A stretch of 64,000 nucleotides of DNA from Methanosarcina horonobensis HB-1 = JCM 15518. Its GTDB lineage: Archaea > Halobacteriota > Methanosarcinia > Methanosarcinales > Methanosarcinaceae. A program made the translations under genes and the position numbers. The stretch lies in NCBI RefSeq assembly GCF_000970285.1, contig NZ_CP009516.1:4319036-4383035 (forward strand), given 5' to 3'. How positions within the stretch are numbered: the stretch's first letter is position 1; each line of letters opens with the position of its first letter. Of this stretch, positions 46,309-55,371 are shown piece after piece. Below the pieces are notes generated by a model. That model saw nothing but the letters and a program-made list of their open reading frames with translations, was not told the origin of the DNA and did no database searches.

Positions 46309-46682
46309 AAAAACGCAGGTTCAGATTAGCCGGTTAATCCGTTCCAGATCCGGAAGGAATTTTTCAGCCTTTTTTCCTGCACCGCAGGGAGCTGGAGCCG
46401 GCCTGCAGGTAAGAGAAAAATATTCTGTAAACCAGCATTGCAATTAAAAAAGAATCACTTCCGAAATCTCTCTAGCTGACAGATCACTTCCCTTTGCCTG
46501 GAAAATAACTTTCAATTCAAGCAAGTATAAATTTCTCTGTAAGCTTGCCTGGAGGCTCTTCCCAGAAAAAGAAAAGGTAAATAAAAAGAGACAAGAGAGA
46601 TAATTCTCAAAGAGAATAAACTCCAAGAGAATAACCTCTAAGAGAATAAACCTTTTATTAGATTTTCACCTTAGAAAGCAGA
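46309..46682. repeat. Intergenic region with three 15-bp repeats
   Basis: No gene is visible. Three near-identical units starting aagagaataa lie at 46610, 46625 and 46640 with a 15-base period, just after the S-layer gene stop on the other strand. The left part holds T-rich tails after a small inverted repeat (ttccagatccggaa near 46341), a likely terminator for the DUF1614 gene. Confidence 0.6.
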
Positions 46683-48947
46683 TTAACTCTTTTTTCTAAG
46701 AGCCAGACAGGCTATAATCCCTAAAATTCCGGAAAGTATTCCGAAACCCGGAAGTTTTACAGATGATCCTTCTCCTGCTCCTTCTTCAGGGTGGTTATTG
46801 TTTTCTTCAGAGTCTTCGAAAGATGCTTCTGAAGTGGATGTCGTTCTGTGATCAGGAGATATACTTTCAGACTCATTTACAATCGAAACCGTATCTGTCA
46901 CATTTGCCTCTTCTGTAATAGTATTATTACGTTCAGATTCGGTCGCATTTTTATCTTCAACGGTAATATCCGTTGCCGGGTAGATTACGTATCCATTAGA
47001 AGAAGTACTGCCCTTTCCCTCATCTGAAGTCTGGAAATACCATGAGTCAGTAAAATAGTTCTTTTTATCCTTGTCAAGGTTCAGGGTTATTGACTTTGAG
47101 TTTTTGAGAACAATACCGTCTTTAGAAGTTTCCTTTACTTCAAATCCCTGGTACTCGTCCCCATTTTCAATAACCAGAACGTTATCTTTGTCTATTAACC
47201 AGGTATACTTGAAGACTGCAACTGAGTCGGTGGCACTCACAAAAACAGAGTCAACATAGGTAATGAAATAGAGCTGGTCCTTTCCGTCTCCGAAGTCTGC
47301 AGTTGCAGTGAAAGTCTGGCTTTCTACAGTCCCATCTGCATTCACAATTCCGGACTCGAGTTCTTCTCCATTTTTGGACAAGGAGAACCAGACTTTATCG
47401 CCCTCCACATCAACCTGATTCACTGTCAGCGAATAACCTTTTCCAAGATCCCAGATATCACCGGCTTTAAGTGTTTTTTTGTCCTTGCTGTCCTGGTTGA
47501 TAACAATGTTTGCAAGCTGGGTGGGATCATTATCGACGGTAACATACGGTTTTCCGAACCAGTGAAGCTTGTAATAAAACATTCCACCCAGTTCTGAAGG
47601 AGTTGTATTGGCATTGAGTCCGAGTTCGGAAACAACTTTGTGTTTTTCGGAGAACTGCCTTGTAGAATACAAAAGCTCTCCTTCGCCAATGACATGGTTT
47701 CCGGGGTTGTTTCTCCCAAGTTCGTTCTGACTGTCACTCTCAACGTATTGCAGGCGTTCTCCCCACCAGTTTTTAGAAGCAACGAAATCCTTGTGTTTGT
47801 TTATAGGGTAATTAAAGCCTCCAAAAGTGGTCGCATCCCAGCTAAAACCATCTGCTGAAGTAACAGCAGTATCAACCGGCACTCCTCTCAATGTATAATT
47901 TCCAGGTTTGTCCAATTCTTTTGCAGGCAGGATAATGTATCCTGAAGGAGAAGAGCTGCCTTTTCCTTTATCCGAGGTCTGGAAATACCATGAGTCAGTA
48001 AAGTAGTTCTTTACGTCCTTATCAAGGTTAAGAGTAATAGACTTTGAATTTTCGAGGACAATCCCGTCTTCGGAAGTCTCTTTCACTTCAAAACCCTGGT
48101 ATTCATCCCCGTTTTCGATAATCAGAATATCATCTTTGTCAATAAGCCAGGTATACTTGAAGACAGCAACGGAGTCTGTGGCACTCACAAAAACAGAGTC
48201 AACATAGGTAATGAAATAGAGCTGGTCTTTTCCGTCTCCGAAGTCTGCAGTTGCGGTAAAGATCTGATCTTCTACAGTGCCGTCTGTGTTCACAATCCCT
48301 GATTCAAGTTCTTCCCCTTTTTTGGATAAAGAGAACCAGACTTTATTGCCCTCTACATCAACCTGGTTCACTATCAGCGAATAACCTTTTCCAAGATCCC
48401 AGATATCACCGGCTTTAAGTGTTTTTTTATCACTGCTGCCCTGTGTGATAACAATATTTGCAAGCTGTGTGGGATCGTTATTAACAGTAGCATACGGTTT
48501 TCCAAACCAGGGAAGCTTGTAGTAAAACATTCCGCCGAGTTCTGCAGGGGTTATGTTAGCATTAAGCCCGAGACTGGAAACAAGTTCATACTTGTTTGAG
48601 AACTGTCTTGTAGAATATACGAGCTCTCCTTCACCTATTACATGATTTCCGGGGTTGTTTTTTCCAAGTTTGTCCTTGCCGTCTTTCTCAATGTACTGCA
48701 GGCGTTCTCCCCACAAGTTCTCAGAGGAAACGAAATCCTTGTGTTTGTTTACGGGGTAGTTAAAGCCACCGAAAGTGGTTGCATCCCAGCAAAAACCATC
48801 GGATGAAGTTTCATTGGTATCAAAAGAAATACCGCAGATAACTGGAGCTGCAAGACCAAGCTGAGGAAGCATCAAACAGATTGCTAATGCAATAAAAAGC
48901 GAATGCAATAATTTACGGATACTGAAACTCATAAATATCTCGCTCAT
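46683..48947 (-). CDS. S-layer protein with two tandem S-layer duplication domains
   Basis: Cell-surface protein of 754 aa. A signal segment covers about residues 11-33; a second start (MSFSIRKLL, 48932) is possible. Two homologous domains of about 316 residues follow (about 40-345 and 360-665), each with GDIWDLGKGYSL, KVWFSLSK, FTATADFGDGKDQLYFITYV and VAVFKYTWLIDKD. A Thr/Glu/Ser-rich stalk (about 675-725) leads to a PGF-type C-terminal anchor, KLPGFGILSGILGIIACLAL plus basic tail. This is the Methanosarcina S-layer fold, likely a paralog of the main lattice protein. Confidence 0.93.
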   Translation of the reverse strand: MSEIFMSFSIRKLLHSLFIALAICLMLPQLGLAAPVICGISFDTNETSSDGFCWDATTFGGFNYPVNKHKDFVSSENLWGERLQYIEKDGKDKLGKNNPGNHVIGEGELVYSTRQFSNKYELVSSLGLNANITPAELGGMFYYKLPWFGKPYATVNNDPTQLANIVITQGSSDKKTLKAGDIWDLGKGYSLIVNQVDVEGNKVWFSLSKKGEELESGIVNTDGTVEDQIFTATADFGDGKDQLYFITYVDSVFVSATDSVAVFKYTWLIDKDDILIIENGDEYQGFEVKETSEDGIVLENSKSITLNLDKDVKNYFTDSWYFQTSDKGKGSSSPSGYIILPAKELDKPGNYTLRGVPVDTAVTSADGFSWDATTFGGFNYPINKHKDFVASKNWWGERLQYVESDSQNELGRNNPGNHVIGEGELLYSTRQFSEKHKVVSELGLNANTTPSELGGMFYYKLHWFGKPYVTVDNDPTQLANIVINQDSKDKKTLKAGDIWDLGKGYSLTVNQVDVEGDKVWFSLSKNGEELESGIVNADGTVESQTFTATADFGDGKDQLYFITYVDSVFVSATDSVAVFKYTWLIDKDNVLVIENGDEYQGFEVKETSKDGIVLKNSKSITLNLDKDKKNYFTDSWYFQTSDEGKGSTSSNGYVIYPATDITVEDKNATESERNNTITEEANVTDTVSIVNESESISPDHRTTSTSEASFEDSEENNNHPEEGAGEGSSVKLPGFGILSGILGIIACLALRKKS

Positions 48948-49261
48948 TTTTATTAGATATTGTTAATTAATCTATACACAGAAGGAAGACAATAAACAAT
49001 TATTGTTATTAACTAAAGTAAAAGTAACAACAAATAAAGAGGATTGGTTAATAAATCTTACTAATTTAAATTTAAAAAAAATAAAATAGTACATGATAAA
49101 AAAATATAAAACAAAAAATAAATTGGTGATGTTTATAAGGGAAATGAAAAAAAAGAGATTAATAAAAAAGAACAAAAATAAAAAAGAAAACCGAAATTAA
49201 ACAGGTACGGATAAATCAGAGTCGAAAGTCTAGAATTAATACCAGCTTAAGTCTTTCAGGC
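48948..49261. promoter_or_regulatory. AT-rich promoter region of the S-layer gene
   Basis: About 310 bases of very AT-rich sequence between the S-layer start and pelA stop. Poly-A and poly-T runs are common, as expected for a strong promoter and for a T-rich tail after pelA is not obvious. No gene or clear repeat was seen. Confidence 0.4.
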
Positions 49262-50314
49262 TCAACCAGTCACCTTAAAGCGAAGTAGAGCCGCAATCCC
49301 TCCAAGTTTGTGAAGCTTTTCTCCGGGCTCAAAGGCTGTGCTGAATACAACAACCTTTCCCTGAGCCTGCTCAACCTCCATAAGAAGTTTGTCGATATCC
49401 TCTCCTTTTTCCCGCCCTTCCCGCAGGGTTTCATCGGCAATGAGCAGGGTTTCGACAGCCCCGTATCCAAGCGCATTTTTCACATCTGCAAAACCATAAG
49501 CGGCTTTGCCGTCCATTGAGATCTCTCTGATAAGGTCTTCCATAAGAGAGGATTCCCTGGCTATACGGGACTCCTGCATGATCCGGTCAACAGCTCCTCT
49601 GCGAAGCACTTCCTGAAACCCGGACATTCCTATCATGGATGTGTCCTCAGTCAATGCCTTTGAAGCCATTCCGGGTTCGGTTTCATGGAAATATTTCAGG
49701 AAATCCTCTTTTGTAAAACCGGGCCCTGCGATCACTATAGAAGCATCTTCGGGAACCGCATGTCTGAGCTGTTCAACAATTTCCTTAAAAAACTCGTTCC
49801 TTAGTCCTGTCTCCCGTTTCCCGGATGACTGCGTGATATGTGAATATACTTCAATTCCGTAGTGGCGTACAAAACCAATATCTGCATCCCCTTCTTCGAC
49901 TGCTACAATAACAACTTTGGGACGTTTTCCGGCTTCTTCTGCATCTTGAATGCGCTGGAGCTGGTCGTTTTTCCAGTGCTCCTTAATGATGGAGATGTTA
50001 GTCCCTATTTCCACATTGAGAGTATGATAGGAACCGGCATCCATCCCGTGCTCAATTGGCCCGTGTATTCGCAGCCGGTTTGCAAATTTGTGGAATTCCA
50101 GTTCCTCGACCCTGATCCCTAACCTTACTTTTACTTTCTCGACCTTTTCCGGGCGGAGTTTATCACTTGCAGTATCAGCTTTCCTTTTGGTCAGGGCAAA
50201 GACCAGGTCCCCTTTTTCAATAATATATTTCAGGTGCCAGAGGTCATCAAGAGTCTCGGCTGTTACGGCAATTTCCCCTTCCCTGCCTTTCAGAGAACGG
50301 TTTGTGACTCTCAT
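49262..50314 (-). CDS. pelA: Pelota (Dom34) ribosome-rescue factor
   Basis: Recognises ribosomes stalled with an empty or blocked A site and splits them with aABCE1. The 350-aa protein has the three eRF1-like domains: an N-terminal Sm-like domain (TLDDLWHLKYIIEKGD, about residues 22-37; HGPIEHGMDAGSYHTLNVE, about 86-104), a central domain (AVEEGDADIGFV) and a C-terminal domain (VETLLIADETLRE). No GGQ motif, as expected. The start overlaps the RqcH-type gene by 4 bases. Confidence 0.96.
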   Translation of the reverse strand: MRVTNRSLKGREGEIAVTAETLDDLWHLKYIIEKGDLVFALTKRKADTASDKLRPEKVEKVKVRLGIRVEELEFHKFANRLRIHGPIEHGMDAGSYHTLNVEIGTNISIIKEHWKNDQLQRIQDAEEAGKRPKVVIVAVEEGDADIGFVRHYGIEVYSHITQSSGKRETGLRNEFFKEIVEQLRHAVPEDASIVIAGPGFTKEDFLKYFHETEPGMASKALTEDTSMIGMSGFQEVLRRGAVDRIMQESRIARESSLMEDLIREISMDGKAAYGFADVKNALGYGAVETLLIADETLREGREKGEDIDKLLMEVEQAQGKVVVFSTAFEPGEKLHKLGGIAALLRFKVTG

Positions 50315-52689
50315 ATCTTTTTCACTCCAGGTACTTCAATTTCCGTACCATTTTCCTCTCTGGCTTCGGTCTCAGTTTTCACCTCATTGCCTTTTACGGT
50401 TTCTTCTTCAAACTCCTCTCCGGCTTCTTCTCCGAATTCTTCTTCAGTTCCTCCTTCAACATCTTCAAATTCGGCTTCCATTTCAGGAGTTATATGGCCT
50501 TCCAATTCTGGACCGACTGTCTGGCCTTTCCTTTCCGGCTTCTGGTTCCTTATATCGGATTCGCCAGCCGGGATCATCATAGCCACCTGGTCAGGTGACG
50601 CAATCTGCTTTACGAAGCGAGAGTCATTAAGTTCATCCGCATAGATCCTGTAGATCTTTTTCGAAATATCATTCTGATTGAATTTTCCAGGGATGATTTC
50701 AAGAATATAGTCCCCATGCTTCCGGACTGCAGAAGCAGGCCCGCCTATAACCCTTGTTTCGCCTTTCAGCTCAAGCCCGACTGCAATGCCGAGAGGTACG
50801 TCTTTGAAGTAATTACGCTCCCCACGGATAACAAATGCTCCTTTTTTCAGGTATTCTCCGGACTCAGGAGTCTTTGTTACCTGTTCGGATTTAATCCAGT
50901 AACAATCCCCGCTGAACTGCCCGGCTTTCCAGAGGCTTGAATAAGAAACCGCAAACTGGGCAGCCTCCTGAAGTGTAGATTCCGGTACTTCCTCTCCCCC
51001 TGTCTTTACAACTGTCAGAGGAGCACCCGGAGTCTGCGTATGGAAGACAATATCTCTCTTTTCCATGTATTTTTTGAAAATTTCCTCGTTAGTATCGGCG
51101 TCCCTACCTCCTACAACAAGGAAGCCGTCTGAAGATACAAACCACCTGAACCGGTCGTACCAGTGTTTTTTCCTGGACGCCTGTAGCTTCCTTCCAGCCT
51201 TTGCAGCCTTTGCAGCAGCCTTTTTCTCCATAGCCTTTTTAGTGTCCTCAATAGCCCTGACAGCTCCATCCCTCTTTTTAGTGAACTTTTTGACCTTCTC
51301 ATAGTATTCCTGGGCATTCTGAGGTACAGTTTTACGGATATCAAGGTTTACGCTTCTCCCGTCAAGGTCTACCGTTACAGTCCCGGTTTTAGGGTCAATG
51401 TTCGTGATCTTCTGAGCAGCGGGCACGGTCTTTTTTGCCTGCTTCAGGATGGTACGGATTTCATCCCATGAGTAGCCTTTTGCCCTTGCACCGTTAAGTA
51501 CGGAAAACAGCTCTTCGATAATCTGGTAATTTGCATAAGTTGTTTCTGCAAGGGTATTATTTTTTTCAATATCTTTTTCAAACTTTTTAAGGCTCTCTTC
51601 CTGCTGGAGCAGACGTCTTTCGTATACACCGAGAGTTTTCTCCTTTTTCTCAGCTTCCTTTACCTCTGCCACCTGTTCAAGAGCCTTTTTCCCGAAAAAC
51701 TCATCAAGTGCAGTATTAAATGAATCAAAGTACTCTTTTTCGTACTCAGAATAACGGTTCAGGTCAAAAGGAACTACATCGAAGGTTTCCATTTTTCCGT
51801 TAATTTCTTTCTTTACATGCTGAGGCCTGAGTCCGGGGATCTGAGATTTAATAATCTCTTCAGGTCCGCCTTCAATTTCAGAGCTGGCTTCAAGCCCGGT
51901 TTCAATTATAGTTTCGGCTTCGAGTTCAGCTTGAGTGCCAGTTTCAAGTTCGCCCTCAACTTTACCGGCAGCCCTCGCTCTGAACAGAGGAGAAAAGAGG
52001 TTCTGAAGCGCATCACGGAGCTTTTCAGCATCCCCTACGGTGGCTTCTTTTGCAGGTTTCGACTTGTTAACTCCTGCACGGGCACAGGCTTCTTCTGCAA
52101 GAACTCCTCCGAGATTGAATCTTGTAGCAATAGTCCGGACGATATCAGCCGTTGATTTAGAAAACGCATCCATAAGGTCCGAAACCTTAGCTTCAATAGG
52201 GCTCAATTGCGCTTCAGGAAGCTCGTAAACTTCTCCGCTCCTGAGCCTGCGATCCTTGAGAGTTACGGGATTCATTGGCAGGATGATTTTATTTTCCGAA
52301 TCCACTATCAGGACATTACCTCGCGCAAACAGTTCTACAATAAGGGTGCTTCTGACTCCAGCCCTCTCAATCCCTATCTTTATGATCCTGTCAAAGTCAT
52401 GCTGCTCGACAGATACTATCCTGCCCCCCATCAGGTATTTTCGCAGAAGCATGGGAAATGCCTGAGGAAGTGTTGGGCTTGCCCGAATGTGCTTGGTCAT
52501 ATGGAGGCGCTTTCCTGCCTCGATAACCAGGTTGTCCCTTCCCTGATGAAAAACGTAAAGATTGATGCGTATCTCCTCGCTGGCCGGCTGGTAGATCTTC
52601 CCGATCTTCGCATCAATAATAGATTTGGGACCTGCTGACAGTTCGGCAACAACTGCAGCAACGTCTGCACTTGACATATCCTGTTTCAT
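50311..52689 (-). CDS. rqcH: RqcH/NEMF-family ribosome quality control protein
   Basis: NFACT protein of 792 aa that binds peptidyl-tRNA on split large subunits and directs tailing of stalled chains in bacteria and eukaryotes. The N-terminal NFACT-N domain has the Asp-Arg pair (EQHDFDRIIKIG, D100-R101) needed for tRNA binding in homologs. A helix-hairpin-helix follows, an acidic insert (about residues 243-280), a long coiled coil (about 345-415), and the NFACT-R domain (KKHWYDRFRWFVSSDGFLVV). A very acidic tail (from about 745) is notable. Co-encoded with pelota by a 4-base overlap. Confidence 0.92.
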   Translation of the reverse strand: MKQDMSSADVAAVVAELSAGPKSIIDAKIGKIYQPASEEIRINLYVFHQGRDNLVIEAGKRLHMTKHIRASPTLPQAFPMLLRKYLMGGRIVSVEQHDFDRIIKIGIERAGVRSTLIVELFARGNVLIVDSENKIILPMNPVTLKDRRLRSGEVYELPEAQLSPIEAKVSDLMDAFSKSTADIVRTIATRFNLGGVLAEEACARAGVNKSKPAKEATVGDAEKLRDALQNLFSPLFRARAAGKVEGELETGTQAELEAETIIETGLEASSEIEGGPEEIIKSQIPGLRPQHVKKEINGKMETFDVVPFDLNRYSEYEKEYFDSFNTALDEFFGKKALEQVAEVKEAEKKEKTLGVYERRLLQQEESLKKFEKDIEKNNTLAETTYANYQIIEELFSVLNGARAKGYSWDEIRTILKQAKKTVPAAQKITNIDPKTGTVTVDLDGRSVNLDIRKTVPQNAQEYYEKVKKFTKKRDGAVRAIEDTKKAMEKKAAAKAAKAGRKLQASRKKHWYDRFRWFVSSDGFLVVGGRDADTNEEIFKKYMEKRDIVFHTQTPGAPLTVVKTGGEEVPESTLQEAAQFAVSYSSLWKAGQFSGDCYWIKSEQVTKTPESGEYLKKGAFVIRGERNYFKDVPLGIAVGLELKGETRVIGGPASAVRKHGDYILEIIPGKFNQNDISKKIYRIYADELNDSRFVKQIASPDQVAMMIPAGESDIRNQKPERKGQTVGPELEGHITPEMEAEFEDVEGGTEEEFGEEAGEEFEEETVKGNEVKTETEAREENGTEIEVPGVKKI

Positions 52690-52734
52690 GAAGTGGATAT
52701 AATAGAGGATTCACGTATAAGTTTTGTTCTCCCA

Positions 52735-52752
52735 GTCGAGTTGCGGCTCGAC
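52735..52752. other. Short GC-rich hairpin upstream of rqcH
   Basis: Perfect 6-bp inverted repeat gtcgag-ttgcgg-ctcgac in a GC-rich patch within AT-rich intergenic DNA. It lies between rqcH and the FGE-like gene. It is not followed by a T run, so it is not a standard terminator; it may be an intergenic repeat element. Confidence 0.5.
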
Positions 52753-52855
52753 GGTACGCTGTCCTTTTCGCTTCGCTCAAGAGGACTTATTGTTGGTGGC
52801 AGTCTATGGAGAAGTATTTTTAGGATACTCGGATGAGAAACTGAGTAGAAAGTAC

Positions 52856-53716
52856 TTATAATTCCCTCACCAGTCTAAACCCAAGATTGGCAAAACGACT
52901 CTCAGGTGCACGGCTGAAGCGAGCAGCCGAGCGGCAGGAATCGGGATCACAGTACCAGCTTCCCCCACGAGAGACACGATTGGAGCTAGTTCCTTCTTCC
53001 CATGCACTGCCATCACAAAGGGAACCGTTATAGTTTTCGTGCCATTTATCCTGAACCCATTCCCAGACATTCCCATGCATATCATAAATTCCCCAGGAAT
53101 TTGGTTTCTTCTGGCGAATGGGGTGAGTTTTACGACCTGAGTTTTCAGTGTACCATGCATACTCACTGAGTTCGGACTCGCTACCGCCAAAGTAATACCT
53201 GCTTTGTGTACCGGCTCTACAGGAATATTCCCATTCGGTTTCCGAAGGCAAACGATATTTGTCAGTATTTTCTGCTGCATTCAGTTTTTTAACAAATTCC
53301 TGGACATTTTCCCAGGAAACCATCTCAACAGGGCGAGCTTCACCCTTGAAGTGTGAAGGGTTATTTCCCATTATAGTCTTCCATTGTTTTTGTGTAACCT
53401 GTGATTTGCTCATGTAAAAATGGCTTTTAATCGTTACTCTGTGGGTCGGAGATTCGAAGTCTGACCTTCCCAACTCATCAGAAAAGGAACCCATATCAAA
53501 CTCCCCGGTCGGAACCGATACAAACTCCATACCGGTGGACAAGCTGATGAATGTTTCAGGAATTTCTGAGTTTCCAGATTTTGCAGCAATGGATGAGTCT
53601 TGAATTGAGTCTTGAATTGAGTCTTGAATTGAGTTTCTGGCTTCTTCCTTTTCTCCCTTTTTCAGATAACACCTAACTGCATTGATGTGATTTATAATAC
53701 TGATCTTGCTTCCCAC
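52856..53716 (-). CDS. Formylglycine-generating-enzyme-like (SUMF1 family) protein
   Basis: Protein of 286 aa with an FGE-sulfatase domain from about residue 55 to the end; GTG start after ggaggt. Typical segments are PTGEFDMGS, YRLPSETEWEYSCRAG, GNVWEWVQD and RGGSWYCDPDSCRSAAR. Cysteines 256 and 261 occupy the positions of the copper-binding pair in true formylglycine-generating enzymes (C-x4-C). No sulfatase is near. An N-terminal segment has three SIQD repeats from a 12-bp tandem repeat. No signal peptide, so cytoplasmic. Confidence 0.88.
   Translation of the reverse strand: MGSKISIINHINAVRCYLKKGEKEEARNSIQDSIQDSIQDSSIAAKSGNSEIPETFISLSTGMEFVSVPTGEFDMGSFSDELGRSDFESPTHRVTIKSHFYMSKSQVTQKQWKTIMGNNPSHFKGEARPVEMVSWENVQEFVKKLNAAENTDKYRLPSETEWEYSCRAGTQSRYYFGGSESELSEYAWYTENSGRKTHPIRQKKPNSWGIYDMHGNVWEWVQDKWHENYNGSLCDGSAWEEGTSSNRVSRGGSWYCDPDSCRSAARFSRAPESRFANLGFRLVREL
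53595..53630. repeat. Three perfect 12-bp tandem repeats within the FGE-like gene
   Basis: gagtcttgaatt repeats at 53595-53606, 53607-53618 and 53619-53630. It is in frame (4 codons, encoding S-I-Q-D on the minus strand), so copy number can change without a frameshift. Confidence 0.95.
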
Positions 53717-54126
53717 AGAACCTCCCCCCGAAAGTTCTTGCTTCTGGCAGTTTCTATAGTTTCTCCCTATTTTTCACATTATTGGCAGAGACAATAATAG
53801 AGTCATATATTGGCGGAAACTCATTTCTAAGTTTCATAGCTAACTTATTTATATAGTCCATGTACTTTTTATTTAGCGCAAAATTCTCCACTTTGACTTA
53901 TAAGAAGCATATTCAATGACAAACTTGCGTTAAATACAGATTTTCATTTTTTAATTGCTAATGAGCTGTGGTTTTTCATCAAATACGATATTTCCTGTCT
54001 CTCCCTTAAACCTGAACTGTCGGGAAAAAGGTTTCAAAAAAACTCATATAAACAAAAGTAAAATATGAGTTAGTCTATCATAAGTGACCCCTACCCAAGA
54101 TCTAAAAAACCTGAAGCCCTAAAACC
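53717..54126 (+). promoter_or_regulatory. Divergent region with priS promoter and inverted repeat
   Basis: About 410 bases without a gene. The arms actcatat (54042-54049) and atatgagt (54063-54070) form an 8-base inverted repeat around a TATA-like catataaacaaaag, about 60-85 bases before priS. No clear ribosome site precedes the priS ATG, so the transcript may be leaderless or have a short leader. The left half holds the promoter of the FGE-like gene. Confidence 0.5.
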
Positions 54127-55371
54127 ATGGACAGCCGAACCGCCCGTTATTTGAAATCCCATTTTCAGAACTATTATAAAACTGCTGAGATAAGCCTCCC
54201 AGACCACCTGCCTAATAGAGAATGGGCTTTTATCTTCTACGACGACATGCCGGAAAAGATGATGCACAGGCACAAGTCTTTCGGCTCATCTGGAGAAGCT
54301 CTTGATTACCTTTACGGCATGGCTCCTGCGCATGTTTACAATTCTACTGCTTATTACGAATATCCTGATGCGCGGAAAATGAACGAAAAGAACTGGCTTG
54401 GGGCAGAGCTCATTTTTGACCTTGATGCAGACCATCTGCCCAATGCCCCGAGAAACTATGCGGATATGCTTGAGCTTGTGAAGAAAGAGTCTCTTAAGCT
54501 CATGGACTTCCTTTTAGATGATTTCGGATTCTCAGAACAGGAGGTTGAGCTTGTTTTTTCCGGAGGGAGAGGATACCATTTCCATATTACCAGTCCGAAA
54601 GTCCTGAAGCTAGGGAGTTCCGAAAGAAGGGAAATCGTGAACTATGTCAGCGGAAGGGACATTGATTTCAAGTACTTTTTCAGAGAAGTTGCAATGGACG
54701 GAGATTTCGGGACAGGCTCAAAGACATTTAAAGGTATTAAGAATGTACCGATGAAATGCACGCTCGTGGGATATGATTCGGGGTGGGGAAAGAGGGTTGC
54801 ACTTTACCTTACTGACTACATGAAAGCAGAGTGCGGGAAGAAATACAAAAAAGATATGTTTCCTGAGCTTCGAAGGCATGAGAAGGTCGGGGATACGACA
54901 ATCAAAAAGCTGATTAACATTACTAACAGTGAAAACGGCTTAAAGGATATTCTGGAGAGAGGAAGACTGGACTTCGACGTAAGAAATTTTAAGGAGATCG
55001 CCGCATATTTTATGCAGGAATCGATGGGAAATTTCCTGCACAGGTTCGGAGCTAGCGTTGATGAACCCGTAACTGCAGATATCAAAAGGCTTATCCGTGT
55101 GCCAGGGTCCCTGCACGGCGGATCAGGGATGCTTGTTAAGAAACTTGCCCTGTCCGAACTGGAAGGGTTTGATCCGCTTAATGACGCAGTTGTTTTTGGA
55201 GAAAGGCCGGTAAAAGTGACTGTTTCAAAGCCTTTTTCAGTACAGTTGAAGGGCAAGGATTTAAGAATAGAAGAGGGCATACAGGAAGTTCCCGAGTATG
55301 CAGCCGTATATCTGATTTGTAGAGGTGTTGCAGAGTATGGATATAGAAGAAATCAGCCAGACGCTGTATAA
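54127..55371 (+). CDS. priS: DNA primase small (catalytic) subunit
   Basis: Catalytic subunit of the heterodimeric archaeal/eukaryotic primase, 414 aa. The metal-binding motif FDLDADHLP is at about residues 96-104, the conserved SGGRGYHFHI at about 144-153, and the second acidic site near residue 286-290 (RLDFDVRNF). No large intein. The following gins gene begins inside its end. The large subunit PriL is not in this window. Confidence 0.96.
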   Translation: MDSRTARYLKSHFQNYYKTAEISLPDHLPNREWAFIFYDDMPEKMMHRHKSFGSSGEALDYLYGMAPAHVYNSTAYYEYPDARKMNEKNWLGAELIFDLDADHLPNAPRNYADMLELVKKESLKLMDFLLDDFGFSEQEVELVFSGGRGYHFHITSPKVLKLGSSERREIVNYVSGRDIDFKYFFREVAMDGDFGTGSKTFKGIKNVPMKCTLVGYDSGWGKRVALYLTDYMKAECGKKYKKDMFPELRRHEKVGDTTIKKLINITNSENGLKDILERGRLDFDVRNFKEIAAYFMQESMGNFLHRFGASVDEPVTADIKRLIRVPGSLHGGSGMLVKKLALSELEGFDPLNDAVVFGERPVKVTVSKPFSVQLKGKDLRIEEGIQEVPEYAAVYLICRGVAEYGYRRNQPDAV

